From: Rhabdophis nuchalis
Taxonomy: Eukaryota > Chordata > Lepidosauria > Squamata > Natricidae
Direction: 5' to 3'
Length of the DNA stretch: 64,000 bases
Assembly: GCA_039707465.1 (NCBI GenBank)
Contig: CM077643.1
Coordinates: forward strand, 321,289,919 to 321,353,918
The translations under genes were made by a program, and so were the position numbers. The notes under the pieces are model-generated. The model was not told where the DNA came from and made no database searches. It saw nothing but the letters and a program-made list of their open reading frames with translations. Shown one piece after another: positions 10,151-21,129 of this stretch (within the stretch, counting starts at the first letter, position 1; each line of letters opens with the position of its first letter).

Positions 10151-10256
10151 CAGGGGTCTCCAACCTTTGCAACTTTAAGTCTGAAGGACTTCAGCTCCCA
10201 GAATTCTGGGAGCTGAAGTCCTTCAGACTTAAAGTTGCAAAGGTTGGAGACCCCTG
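10151..10256. mobile_element. Perfectly palindromic mini-hAT element
   Basis: The 106-bp element is an exact palindrome with arms 10151-10203 and 10204-10256 and no loop. It starts CAGGGGTCTCCAACC and is flanked by an exact 8-bp duplication, ttctacag, at 10143-10150 and 10257-10264. CAG ends with 8-bp duplications are the hallmark of hAT transposons. It belongs with the shorter-armed copies at 29343-29440, 39669-39759 and 58523-58679. It encodes nothing. Confidence 0.93.
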
Positions 10257-12300
10257 TTCTACAGGTCTTCTGATTATGTGCCCATAAAACAATAAGCAAA
10301 GCACCCCTGATTTTACATATTTAAAAAATTGCCATGAGTTGATGTCAGATTGTTAATCAATTGCTATCTGATTAATGCCAGAGCAGTTTAGCAGGATGAA
10401 AAGCTGTCTCTTTTTCATGGATTGGGGCAAGATGAAGGCATCAACATGGAGACATGACAGAAAAATAGAGGTTGTCCCATGGATAAACATGTGGTGTCAC
10501 TCTCAGAACTAATGTAAAGAACATTTAGCGAAATATTGGTTGCATATTGTATTTTGGTTCAAAACCATTATTGCTTAATCAAAAGACAATTAACATTTCT
10601 ACTACAGTTTTGTATACTGCTGCTGTCTGCCTTCTGAATAAGAAGCAAGATGTTACAACACTTTACAGATATTCCCTAAGTTTATTTGATTCCCTAAGTT
10701 TATTTGATTTGTTCTGACCTTCTTTTAGCAACCAGCATCTAATCTAATCTCACATCTTTCGCTTTCAGTGTGAAGTGTGAATAAAATTCTTCCTGGCAAC
10801 CTTAATGGGCTATTGTATAGCAATAAAAGAGTATATAACCCCTTTGCTTTTATGCCATGTCTTTGAAGAGGCGTAGAAACAAGCAGTTCAAAACAAGCAT
10901 TTTTATGGATTTCAGATCCCAAAAACCAGAAAGAGATTCAGGTAGAGAAGTAGATTCCTGATCAATATCCTCCCTTTGTTTTTGTTTTTTTACAATGGCA
11001 AATAAAAGTAGATTTAAATGTCCATCAATCTGTTTTAATCTGAACACAAAGCCTCCATTAAAAAAAAAGGATGGAGCAAAGCAAATTATGGAGATGGAGA
11101 CAGGATTTCCATACACTCAGCGCAAATATCTGAATATCTCAAATCACTTTTCCACTTTTCCAAAGGTATTTCTGACGTGCCGAATTGTTTTATGAGAAGT
11201 CATTTGAATGAAACATTCACAACCCGAATCATACAAGCTTAACCAGATAAGGGAAAAGAGCTCTGTGAAACAGCATTTGCTCATTGTGGCTTGTTACAAA
11301 TTCACAGAACGAGACTTTGACTGATCCAGATGGTATCTCCTCCATTTGCTATCTGCAAATGCCTGAGGCGGGCTTCTTTGCAACCACCCAGGGAGCAGCA
11401 GTGCTTATGTAACTAACTATATCGGAAATGGAATATGTGGGAACTGTATGGTTGTAACTTTTGAAGATAATAAAAAGGGAAGTGAGGTCCTCCTATAAGA
11501 CTTTTTGAGGAGCACCTAGCGGGGTGGTGTTGGAGAGAAAATTCAGTTCATACTTATTTTGGGACTAGTAACTACACCCTAAAAGTTATGAAAATGGGTT
11601 AAATTTATCAGTTTATTAGCAATAAACAACCTCTCCAAGGCCGTAACTTAGCTTCCTGATCTCCTTTCCGATTTCTCTGACACAGAGTGCAGAACCACAT
11701 TCATGCTGGGAACCAAACTTATTCTCTTATTCCCTTTATGGCTCCTATTAACAGGGCTCAAAGCTCTCATTCTCCTTGTCTTCGGTCTGCCATGTCTTTT
11801 GTTCCATGTGAGCATCACCAGAAGAGAACAGAAAGCAGACAAACTGCATTATCCCCATAATTAGCCATCTCAACAATGTAGCAGCATCACACTTGGCAGT
11901 GATGCAGTATAACAATCTGCATAAATTAGTTTTCATGTCCCAGGAAAGCCATTTCAATAGCTTCTGAAAGGAAAATAAATGCTGGGGAGGGCCAGGCTAA
12001 TGGAAACTGGTTATTGTGATCAGACTAAAGGGAAGAATGGAAGCCCCTATTACAATGGCTATCTAAGTGCTGTGTGCTTCATTAGCCAGTCTGCTTTTTG
12101 TTTAGCAAGTGTGGGTTTGTTCTTGTGAGATTTGGACAGCTGAACTGGGAAGAATTAAAGTCTTATTTCAAAAGAACTAAAAGAGAAATTTGGGGAGGGG
12201 GTGATAGAAGGATTCTGCTTTCATAGTCGTCTGCAAATTGGAAAGCAACTTTAAAATAATCTATCAGAAAATGAGCAGACGGATGAGCAGAGAAGATCTA
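10257..12300. other. No gene recognised; one 18-bp tandem duplication
   Basis: Unique AT-rich DNA. The only structure is a perfect direct duplication of ttccctaagtttatttga at 10672-10689 and 10690-10707. Confidence 0.6.
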
Positions 12301-13040
12301 GGCAGGGCGGTTATCTGCGGATGCAATAAGGGTGGCACAATACTCACGTTTGGCTACTCTTATCGGCACTAAGTAAGTCCTAATATGGATTCTCACTAGT
12401 GTTCGGTCGGCTTCGGAGCGAGAGGATCTCCATCTGCTCTCTAGGCGTCTCTTGTGGCATTTCATCTCCCTCAGATCCTCAGTAAACCAAGGAGCCTGGG
12501 TGACTCGTCGCCGCAAGAGAGGCCGCAAGGGTGCGACTCGGTCCAAGGCCCCCGTGGCCGCACTTAACCATGCGGCCACCAGGTCCTCAGTCGAGTCACG
12601 GGGCAAGTCCACAGGCATTGGCCCAAGCTCCCTCTGGAACCTTACCGGGTCCATCAGGAGCCTGGGGCGGAACCATATAGGAATATTCGGCTCCGCCTCC
12701 CCGCGGTGAGGTGCGGCGATTGGAAAGTCCAGCCGAAGGAGAGCGTGATCTGTCCATGACAGGGGTGTGATGGCTAAATCCCCTATTCCCAGATCACTAC
12801 TCCACTGTCCCGAGACCAAGATTAAGTCCAGGGTGTGTCCACCCTCGTGAGTAGGGCCTAAAACTACCTGGCTCAGGTCCATGGCTGTCATGGAAGCCAT
12901 GAACTCCCGAGCTATTCCAGAGGTCTCGCCTACCGACGGCAGGTTGAAGTCCCCCATGACCAGATAGCCTCGGCTATCACCTCTAGGAGCTCGGGCAGGG
13001 CTGTTGTTGCATAGCGAGGACAGAAGGTCAACTAAAATCA
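12301..13040 (-). pseudogene. L2-type LINE ORF2, endonuclease half only
   Basis: The minus-strand frame carries an APE-type endonuclease C-terminal part: MGDFNLPSVG, then GGHTLDLILV, then TDHALLRLDF. A linker follows that ends CATLIASADNRPA at 12301. The last 60-65 bp are homologous to the first coding bases of the plus-strand copy at 16392. The frame is open across the segment. LINE insertions begin at their 3' end, so a copy lacking its RT and 3' tail is anomalous. I read it as the displaced, inverted 5' half of the element at 16392-18395. It is non-functional alone. Confidence 0.85.
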
Positions 13041-13590
13041 GAGACAGTATTTCCTGTAATATGAGTTGACTAGGATACAAAACTGTTGTTTATGATATAA
13101 AGCAGACATAACACATTTCAAAAGCAAAGCAAAACAAAATAACTTCGCCATAAGCCCGGGAATATGGAATATTACTCCCACATCAATGTGTGCAATGTAG
13201 TCCTATTAACTTTAGCGCTATTGCCCTGGCTCTTTGCTACTTCTCCAAAACGGTACCACACTTACTTGAAAGAAACGCTGCTTGAATTTAAGATGATTAT
13301 CCTCTGTTACAGAGAGATCAGAAGGAAAAACTCTTCTGTCTCCATTACAACCTTCTTAGTAAATCTAAGATGACAGTCCTTCTCAGAAGCTAAATTATTT
13401 GGGAAAAGTAATCTTTGGTGCAGCTACGTGCAGTCCTCAGCTGTCAAATGGTTGCCTATCTGTTTGCTGTATGATACATAAGGATGCATTTATAATATGT
13501 TCAGATATTAATGGAGGGAAGAAATTGAATCATAGATTCTCTGTACCCACATATGAAATAAAGTAGGCACCAGAATGATGTGGAGTCTTT
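13041..13590. other. No gene recognised between L2 half and Penelope-like element
   Basis: AT-rich sequence with no supported gene or named repeat. Confidence 0.5.
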
Positions 13591-14255
13591 GCTACTCTCT
13601 CTCTAAGCTTGGTTCTTTGCTTGTGGATATTTTATTACTTGACTTGGTAGCATTTTTTTCAGTGTGGGCTTTGCTCTCTGTTTATATATAGTAGCTTGTC
13701 CTGTCAGTGCTGGGGGGTGTGTGGTTTTCTCCTTGATAATACCTTGATTAGTTTGTTCCTTATAGCTTGTTTGTCTGGATGGGTAGCTCCTTGATTAGGC
13801 TATTGTTCATGGCTTATTTGTCTGGTATTAACCTCTGCTTATATGGATGTTGATTGCTGGGGAGGATGTGTTCTAGTCTTTATAGTTTCTTTTTTTAGCT
13901 TTCTGTTGTCTCTTTTGAATGATGTGTAAATGTTGTTTATCTCCATGTGTCAGTTGGTGACTGATTTGCCTAAGTGCCAAGCTTTTAGGAATTCCCTAAG
14001 AATTTTTGATTTAGCTTGGCCTAAGATGCTCAGTTTCCCAGTTGAAACTATGGTTAAGTTTGTCTATGTGTTATAAAATTATATCTTCCGACTGCTACTT
14101 GATGTTCGTGGACGCACTCTGTGTCTTCTGCCTATCTGTCCTATATAGTGGCTGTTATAGTCTTTACATTCTATATTGAAAATGAGTTCTGCTTCTTTTG
14201 TCTTTTACTTTAGCTAAGATGTTTTGGAACACTTTAGTTGGTTCATGAGTTAAGG

Positions 14256-14484
14256 CAGTGGTAAGTCAACCGGGTCCCTACCACCCACTAGTGGGCATTC
14301 CAGCTTTCATGGTGGGCGGTAGGGGTTTTGTCCAATACCGAAGCACTTTCCTTTTTTAAAAATTTAATTGACTTCCCTAATTTATAAAACACCATTACTG
14401 TGGAACCAGTGGGCGGTTAGAAAAGTTTACTACTAACAGAGATACAAAAGTGGGCGGTAGGTATAAAAAGGTTGACTACCCCTG
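14256..14484 (-). mobile_element. hAT-like non-autonomous element (GTAGTCAACC family)
   Basis: CAG...CTG termini, with a right end that reads inward as CAGGGGTAGTCAACC. The flanking 8-bp duplication agttaagg is exact (14248-14255, 14485-14492). It is in inverse orientation to the same-family copy at 15034-15259. Confidence 0.9.
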
Positions 14485-14547
14485 AGTTAAGGTGATGATG
14501 TATGGCAGTGTTATCCTCTTACACAGTATGTTGATTGTGCTTTGGTG

Positions 14548-14811
14548 CAGGGGTCTCCAATCCCTGGGTTGAAGCCCACTATTGGCCCTTGAGTCCTTTG
14601 GAACCAGGCTGTGGAAGTAGCAGGTGAGTGCACATGCACCCTCACTTGTGCAAGTGGAAGGCAAACATGCACGCATTCTCACTTGCACAAGCAGCAGACA
14701 AGTGTATGTGTGTACAGCCCCACTTATGCGCACTTGCCTGCCGCCCACATGGAACTGTTCCCTCTAACCCCACCAGCCAGTTTGCAAAGCCAGAAAGGTT
14801 GGAGAACTCTG
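14548..14811. mobile_element. hAT-like non-autonomous element (GGTCTCCAATCC family)
   Basis: Left end CAGGGGTCTCCAATCC and right end ggttggagaactctg. The flanking 8-mers are ctttggtg and ctttagtg (7 of 8). The internal 'cttgtgcaag', 'gcacatgcac' and similar blocks are non-coding. Confidence 0.87.
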
Positions 14812-15033
14812 CTTTAGTGGATTGAGTAGTCAAGCAGCTTTTAATAAAGTTGCATGGGTATCCAATTTGTTGAAAAATGTTGTATAGGTGGTCTGTTTCT
14901 TTTTTCTGGTGGTCTGAGTTGCTGCAGTGTATTTGTACTCATTTGAATAAGGCTCTTGATGTTCATGGATGCACTCTCTGTCTTCTCCCTATCTGTCCTA
15001 TATAGCGGCTGCTATAGCCTTTACATTCTACAT

Positions 15034-15259
15034 CAGGGGTAGTCAACCTTTTTATACCTACCGCCCACTTTTGTATCTCTGTTAGTAGTGAAATTTTCTA
15101 ACCGCCCACCGGTTCCACAGTAATGGTGATTTATAAAGTAGGAAAGTCAATTAAATTTAAAAAAGGAAAGTATTTCAGTATCAGATGAAACCCCTATTGC
15201 CCACCATGAAAGCTGGAATGCCCACTAGTGCATGGTAGGGACCAGATTGACTACCACTG
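15034..15259 (+). mobile_element. hAT-like non-autonomous element (GTAGTCAACC family)
   Basis: Left end CAGGGGTAGTCAACC and right end ttgactaccactg. The flanking 8-mers are ttctacat and ttctttat (6 of 8). The paralogous PLE stretch at 14165-14185 reads straight through this point without an insertion, giving an internal empty site. Confidence 0.88.
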
Positions 15260-15638
15260 TTCTTTATTGAAAATGAGTCCTGCTTTTTCTTCTTGGGCTT
15301 CTTGGGTCTTTTGGTTTATCTAAGATGTTTTGGAACACTTTAGTTCATTCATGTGTTAAGGTGAGTTGTAGAAGTTTGGGTACTTCTTTTAGTAGTGGAA
15401 CACTGGTTTAGTGTGCATGGTTTCAACTTGTTTTTCTAATTTGCAGCCATTTTCTCTGCTGATAAGGATATTCAGAAAGGATAGCGTGTTGTTGTTTTCT
15501 TCTTTCCATGTGAATTCTATTTCTGTGAAGATGCCATTCATATTTTCACATGTATGTGAAGATGTTATACACATTTTCATATGTATATTTTAATCGTTCT
15601 TTTATTATTATGACAAAAGTGTTGTCTATATGCTGGAT

Positions 15639-15786
15639 CACGGGTGTAAATCTCACCGTGTCATGTTGCCTTCATGTGACATTTTGTGATGTTTTTCCCC
15701 ATTTGTGGAGCTGGGATGGGCACATTTGTGACCTGTGTGTGACACATCTGGTTCATGGGCCATCAATTTGTCGTCATCCCCCCCTG
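15639..15786. mobile_element. Short hAT-like non-autonomous element in the PLE RT region
   Basis: The 148-bp insert starts cacgggtgtaaatc, ends cccccctg and is flanked by an exact 8-bp duplication, tgctggat (15631-15638, 15787-15794). It disrupts the region just upstream of the RT box of the Penelope-like element. Confidence 0.82.
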
Positions 15787-15860
15787 TGCTGGATCCTTAT
15801 TTTTGGTTGTATATGTGAGAGGGCTATAATTTCTAAACAAGAGTGAATTTCACAAAGAAC

Positions 15861-16391
15861 AGCACACAGTTTTTTTCATCGTTTTATGTAGGGAAATGAT
15901 CAAGTTTGAAATCATCATTATTGCTTTCTTTTTTCTTCCCTCTTTTAACTATCCATTTTCTTTATGGGACATCAGTCTGGAAATTTATGACCCAGTTTGC
16001 TGAGCATAATCCAGACAACAAATTCTCAAGTGCTTGGTGCTTTAGATGATATATATGATATAAATAACTTGGCGAATCCTGAAATAATGTTTATTCATAG
16101 TGTCTCATATTTGATTGGATACGGACTACCCCTAGGCAAATATGTCCATGATTGCGCTTAAAATGTACAATTAACATGTATGAATACTTTACTTATAAGC
16201 AAACTGAAACAAGTACAAGTATTGATTTCAGTGTTGAGATGCAAATTCATTTTATGGTTCATTATTATATCTTTTTCTTCTTGGCAGGCTTCCATGACAT
16301 TAAGATGAAACATAAATCCTCTTTCTCTTATAGCTTTGTGATTTTGTGGACATGTTGTATTTTTGTCAATTATACTGTGGTGGCGTAGTGG
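15861..16391. other. No gene recognised
   Basis: AT-rich DNA. A short 'ggtggcgtagtggtta' at about 16378-16393, directly before the L2 copy, resembles the A-box end of a tRNA-derived SINE but is too short to name. Confidence 0.5.
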
Positions 16392-16400
16392 TTATAAGGA

Positions 16401-17570
16401 GTGGCGATACGTTCTCATCTTGCCACCCTTATTGCGTGCGCAGATAACCGCCCTGCCGCCCTGTTTAGAGTGACCCGCTCCCTTCTTTATCAAGCTCCTT
16501 TGCAGGGCAGAGCAAAGGAATTTGGAACTTATCTGCAGGATAAAATCGCTCGGATCCGGGACAACTTGGCCTCCACTTCAATGGATCTTGGCGGACTGTC
16601 CGAGCCGGGTCTTGAGACTGTTTTGTGGGATGAGTTCGACTTTGTTACTTCCGAAGACATGGACAGGTTGCCGAGGCGGCTGAATGCCACCACATGTTTA
16701 TTGGACCCGTGTCCCTCCTGGCTGGTACTGGCCTCCTGGGAGGTGACCCGAGGCTGGCTCCAGGAAATAGTGAATGCTTCTTTGAGTGAGGGGTTCTTGC
16801 CTGCCGCCTTGAAAGAGGCGGTGGTGAGGCCCCTCCTCAAGAGGCCTTCCTTGGACCCAGCATTGTTAAGTAATTATTGTCCGGTCTCCAACCTTCACTT
16901 TCTTGCGAAGGTTGTTGAGAGTGTGGTGGCACAACAGTTCCCTCGACACCTGGAGGAAACTGCTTATCTAGACCCGCGCCAGTCCGGCTTCCGCCCCGGG
17001 CACAGCACGGAGACAGCATTGGTCACGTTGGTAGATGATCTCTGGAGGGCCAGAGATAGGGGTTATTCCTCGATCCTGGTTCTGTTAGACCTCTCAGTGG
17101 CTTTTGATACCATCGACCATGGTATCCTATTGCACCGACTGGGGAGGTTGGGAGTGGGGGGCACTGTTTTACAGTGGTTCTCCTCCTACCTCTCCGGTCG
17201 GTCGCAATTTGTACTAACAGGAGGGCAGAGGTCGGCCTCGAGGCTCCTAACATATGGGGTGTCTCAGGGGTCGGTCCTCTCGCCCCTCCTGTTTAACATC
17301 TACATGAAGCCGCTGGGTGAGATCATCCGTGGTTCTGGGGTAGAGTACCATCTGTACGCTGATGATACTCAGCTGTACATATCTACCCCCAACCACCCCA
17401 ACGATGCTGTCAAAGTGATGTCCCAGTGTGTGGAGGCCGTGCGACTCTGGATGGGAAGTAACAAACTTCGGCTCAACCCGTCCAAGACCGAGTGGCTGTG
17501 GTTTCCGGCGTCCCGGCATAGCCAGCTAATTCTATCGTTGGTTATCGGGGGCATGTCAATGGCCCCGTGA
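16401..17570 (+). pseudogene. L2-type ORF2, reverse transcriptase domain
   Basis: An open frame of 389 codons runs from the linker ATLIACADNRPA through the RT. Visible motifs are RQSGFRPGHSTETAL, LDLSVAFDTIDHGIL, GVSQGSVLSPLLFNIYMKPL and the catalytic YADDTQLYIS near 17350. The enzyme would prime cDNA synthesis at nicked target DNA. The frame is lost at about 17565 and resumes in another frame up to 18201. The endonuclease is absent. Motif style (MKPLGEIIR, YADDTQ) points to the L2 group, not typical CR1. Confidence 0.92.
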
Positions 17571-18201
17571 AAAGGGCTCACAACTTAGGCATCCTCCTGG
17601 ATTCACGGCTGTCCCTGGATGACCATGTGGTGGCTGTGACCAGGGGGGCCTTTTATCAGGTTCGATTGTATGCCAGTTGCATCCCTTTCTGGACCAGGAC
17701 GCCCTTCGTACAGTCACTCAAGCACTTGTGACATCCCGTCTTGACTATTGTAATGCTCTCTACATGGGGCTCCCCTTGAGTTGCATCCGGAGGCTCCAGT
17801 TGGTCCAGAACACGGCTGCGCGGGGGATTTTGGGAACATCTCGGAGTTCCCATGTAACACCTCTCCTGCGCGAGCTGCACTGGCTACCGGTGGCCTTCCG
17901 GGTGCGCTTCAAGGTGCTTGTTACCATCTTTAAATCGCTCCATAGCTCGGGGCCTAGTTATTTGCGGGACCACCTCCTGCCACATACCTCCCACCGACCG
18001 ATTCGCTCCCACAGGGAGGGCCTCCTCAGGGTGCCGACCGCCGGTCAATGCCGGCTGGCAACGCCCAGGAGTAGGGCCTTCTCTGTGGCAGGGCCCGCCC
18101 TCTGGAATGACCTCCCCCCTGAACTTCGCACTATCACCGACCTTCCCCTCTTCCGCCGCTCACATAAGACACATCTTTTTCAGCAAGCTGGACTGGCATA
18201 G
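17571..18201 (+). pseudogene. L2-type ORF2, C-terminal domain (frameshifted)
   Basis: This continues the preceding frame after an indel. Conserved blocks are SRLDYCNALYMGLPL, LQLVQNTAARGIL, LRELHWLPVAFRVRFKVL and AFSVAGPALWNDLP, ending HLFQQAGLA at 18201. The same C-terminus occurs in minus-strand copies at 19057-19656 and 23148-24323. Confidence 0.92.
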
Positions 18202-18395
18202 AATTTTAATTTAGGAATGATAGAGCCTCAGCTGAATTTTAGCACAGGTTTATTATTTAATTTCTTTTTAACTTCTGTATTTTTGTTATTTATTATTGTA
18301 GTTTTTAATGTCCTGTGCACTGCCCAGAGTCCGTCTCAACGGAGATTGGTGCAGTTTATAAATCGAATAAATAAATAAATAATAAATAAACAAAT

Positions 18396-18650
18396 AATTC
18401 AGTACTGCAGGCTATTTCTGCTGACTGCAGGCTGCCTCCAATTTGGCAGTTCGATTCTCACCAGGCTCAAGGTCAGAATCGAACTGCCAAATTGGAGGCA
18501 GCCTTCTATCCTTCCGAGGTGCGTAAAATGAGGACCCAGACTGTTGGAAGCAATATGCTGTCTCTGTAAACCGCTTAGAGAGGGCTGTAAAGCATTGTGA
18601 AGTGGTATATAAGTCTAAGTGCTACATATTGCTATACAGAAGTGGATTAT
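18396..18650 (+). mobile_element. tRNA-derived squamate SINE with internal hairpin
   Basis: The B-box-like 'gcagttcgattctcaccagg' at 18446-18465 and the tail 'aaaccgcttagagagggctg' through 'taagtctaagtgctac' are those of a common squamate SINE by recognition. The body contains a perfect 28-bp inverted repeat (18431-18458 and 18475-18502) that the family does not normally have. Confidence 0.75.
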
Positions 18651-18834
18651 TATTACTTTCTACCAGAATGCTTTCTCAAGTTTCTAGTGGTTTCTTATCC
18701 CCATTTTTTGGTTTGGGTACCATCCATCTATCTCATCTAGAGACAAGCCTCACCCTGCTAAGTTTTTTCAAGAGCAGTCAGGGTCAGCTAATTGATGCTG
18801 TCTGCTGTGAGCGCTACCTTTAACAGGTATTTAT

Positions 18835-19657
18835 TTATTTATTTTAATTAAATTTATACCCGGCCCTTCTCCAAAAGGACCCAGGGCGGCACACAGGAAT
18901 TTAAAAAATACATACAAAATCAAGTAAAAAATTTAAAAAAACTTATTTAATAACCATCCTGCGCTAAAACCAAATTAAAATCCCCAAAATTTAAAACTGT
19001 CTAAAATAGTCAATGTGGAGGCTACGCTAGGCCGGCTAGATGAAACAGGTGTGTCTTTAGACACTGCGGAAGAGGCGGAGGTCGGAGATGGTGCGAAGTT
19101 CAGGGGGTAGGTCGTTCCAAAGGGCAGGGCCCGCCACAGAGAAGGCCCTTCCCCTGGGTGTCGCCAGTCGGCACTGTCCGGCCGACGGCACCCTGAGAAG
19201 GCCCTCTCTGTGGGAGCGTATCGTTCTAAGGGATGTATGGGGCAGGAGACGGTCTCGCATATAACTAGATCCCGAGCCATGGAGCGCTTTAAAGATGGTC
19301 GTCAAAACCTTGAAGCGCACCCGAAAGACCACAGGAAGCCAATGCAGCTCGCGCAGGATTGGTGTTACATGGGAGTGTCTAGGCGCTCCCGTAATCACCC
19401 GCGCGGCTGCATTCTGGACTAACTGTAGCTTTCGAGTACACCTCAAGGGAAGCCCCATGTAGAGAGCATTACAGTAGTCGAGTCGGGATGTCACGAGTGC
19501 TTGAGTGACTGTGCGCATGGCAGCCCGGTCCAGTAAGGGGCGCAATTGGCGCATCAGGCGTACCTGATGAAACACCCCTCTGGCCACGGCCGCCACATTG
19601 TCCTCCATGGACAGCCGGGAATCCAGGAGGACACCCAGATTGCGCGCCCTCTCCACG
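18835..19657 (-). mobile_element. L2-type LINE, 5'-truncated
   Basis: The 3' tail (TTTATTTATT-rich, 18825-18845), the 3' UTR block 'cccggcccttctccaaaagg' and the antisense coding sequence up to 19657 are present. It ends abruptly where the Sauria SINE begins. Confidence 0.9.
19057..19656 (-). pseudogene. L2-type ORF2 C-terminal fragment
   Basis: About 200 open codons cover the end of RT and the C-terminal domain (ERARNLGVLLDSRLSMEDNV ... SRLDYCNALYMGLPL ... AFSVAGPALWNDLPPELR). The final residues differ from other copies because the frame is lost near 19070. It lacks the catalytic YADD region through 5' truncation. Confidence 0.9.
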
Positions 19658-19990
19658 TTATAAAGGCAAAGGTTTCCCTTTCTCAGTCATGTCGTACTTT
19701 AGGGGCAGTGCTCATCTCCATTTCTTAGCCGAGTTAGCCGGCATTGCCCCAAGATTCTTCTATGGTTATGTGGCTGGCATGACTATACACTGACGTGTAC
19801 AGAACACTGTTACCTTCCCACCAAAATGGTACACATTTACTTATTTGTCTTTGCATGCTTTCAAACTGCTAGGTTGGCAAGAACTGGAGCAGGAACAGGA
19901 GCTCACTCTATCACACTGGGTCTCAAACAGACAATCTTTTTGTCAACAAGCCTAGCACCTTACCATTAGGCCACTGTATCCCTTTAATAA
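19658..19990 (-). mobile_element. Sauria-type SINE
   Basis: The antisense reads 'aaggcaaaggtttccc' at the 3' tail side, then 'cagtgctcatctcc', 'tggctggcatgactata', 'ttaccttcccaccaaa' and 'aactgctaggttggcaag', and ends at the degraded tRNA-like head near 19985. The same consensus occurs at 54109-54460 and 59589-59945. RNA polymerase III boxes are decayed here. Confidence 0.85.
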
Positions 19991-21129
19991 GTGTGTGAAA
20001 CAAGTGTATGAATCAAATTGAACATTCTCGTCTTGTCTAGCATTATGCCTGGAAAAAGAGCATGCAGTTAAATTTCTATTTGTCCTACAGACTTTAAAAA
20101 CCAAGAATTGTGCCTGAAAGGAGAAGGTGAAAATCTCCTTGGAGTAGCTGAATTAATGAATCCAGGGTTGTAGATAGGTTTTGCTAAAGAGATGTGAAGG
20201 TGGCAGTAGAGGGGACTACATTCTGTCTCTATATTACTAAGTTGGAATCTGTAGATGAACTGAATGTGTCCTGCAGGATGGAGATGACATCAAAAAGATG
20301 ATTGGGTTCTGTGAAGTAGGAATGTAGTTCCTGTCCCCCAGTTTGGGTGGCTCTTTGAATATCAGCATCTCTTATTCCTAATTTCAAATATCTTTAATAT
20401 ATAATTCTGAAGAACTGGCCTATTGTTTAAAAAGGCGTAAGTCTCACCCAGGATGAGTTATAAACAATTTGCTTTTCCATTAAATTTTGCAGTGCTTGAA
20501 AGGAAGGCAGGTAACATTTCAGGTAAGTTTACAAAAAAAAAAAAAACCATGCTTAAAAATAACGATGTCCGCTGGTAAAAGTGTCCTTGGAAAGATATTT
20601 GGCAGGAAACAAAAGAAAAACCAGTTATGCTAAAAAAAGCTTCATACAGCAGAAAGCTTTTGATTATAGGTTTCTTTCTTCTGTGTAACAAAAATGTACA
20701 AAGATTACAGTTTTCATTCGGTGCCCATATAAATCAAGGACAGGTTTTTTTCCCCATTTTCTAAAATAAACTCTGCTACTGATAGAGAAGGTTGGATAAC
20801 TCAGCAAGCAGGAAGTTGCTTGTATCAAAATGTAGGCAAGGAACAGAAATTCCTGACCAGTCAAACGTTGTCAGTAATCTCAAACTATCCAGATGATGTT
20901 GACAAAAATTTATCTGAGTGTCTGGAGATTATGGAGGCCTGGATGAGGGGGAACAGACAAGATAAAATGACTGTGGGTTTTTGGAGTACTTCTGAAACTA
21001 GGGATGTTTCATCTTCAGTCCTGAATGGGGTTACATTTTCACTTTGGGACTGAGGCGTGATTTGTAGGTCTTCTTTGACTTATAGCTTCCAAGTAGTAGC
21101 TGTGGCTAACTAGGTCTTCATACAAATCT
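19991..21129. other. No gene recognised
   Basis: AT-rich unique DNA with an A-run at about 20531-20545. Nothing supports a gene. Confidence 0.55.

Larger units (their letters stand above)
13591..15860 (-). mobile_element. Penelope-like retroelement, degenerate, with four hAT insertions
   Basis: On the minus strand a degenerate reverse transcriptase is followed by GIY-YIG endonuclease remnants. The RT box reads HIDNTFVII (15632 to 15606), where PLEs have YVDDT. Next comes 'IEFTWKEENNNTLSFLNIL' (about 15540 to 15480). Endonuclease remnants reading YIGQ occur twice, near 14990-15010 and 14131-14151. The downstream 'HSFNWE' block is at about 14035-14053. The duplicated endonuclease region suggests two partial copies in tandem, as is common for PLEs. 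Four hAT-like elements interrupt it at 14256-14484, 14548-14811, 15034-15259 and 15639-15786. All frames are broken. Confidence 0.78.
16392..18395 (+). mobile_element. L2-type LINE, RT half plus 3' tail
   Basis: The copy contains the RT, the C-terminal domain, the 3' UTR (ctgtgcactgcccagagtcc) and an AATA-rich tail at about 18360-18395. It starts in the linker after the endonuclease, with 60-65 bp repeated in inverse orientation at 12301-12365. No target duplication was found, which is expected if its 5' half was moved by an inversion. Confidence 0.9.

Noticed and set aside
12301..13040. Host nuclease gene
   Set aside because: The GDFN and DH motifs and the linker match the L2 endonuclease, and the next part of the same ORF is at 16392.
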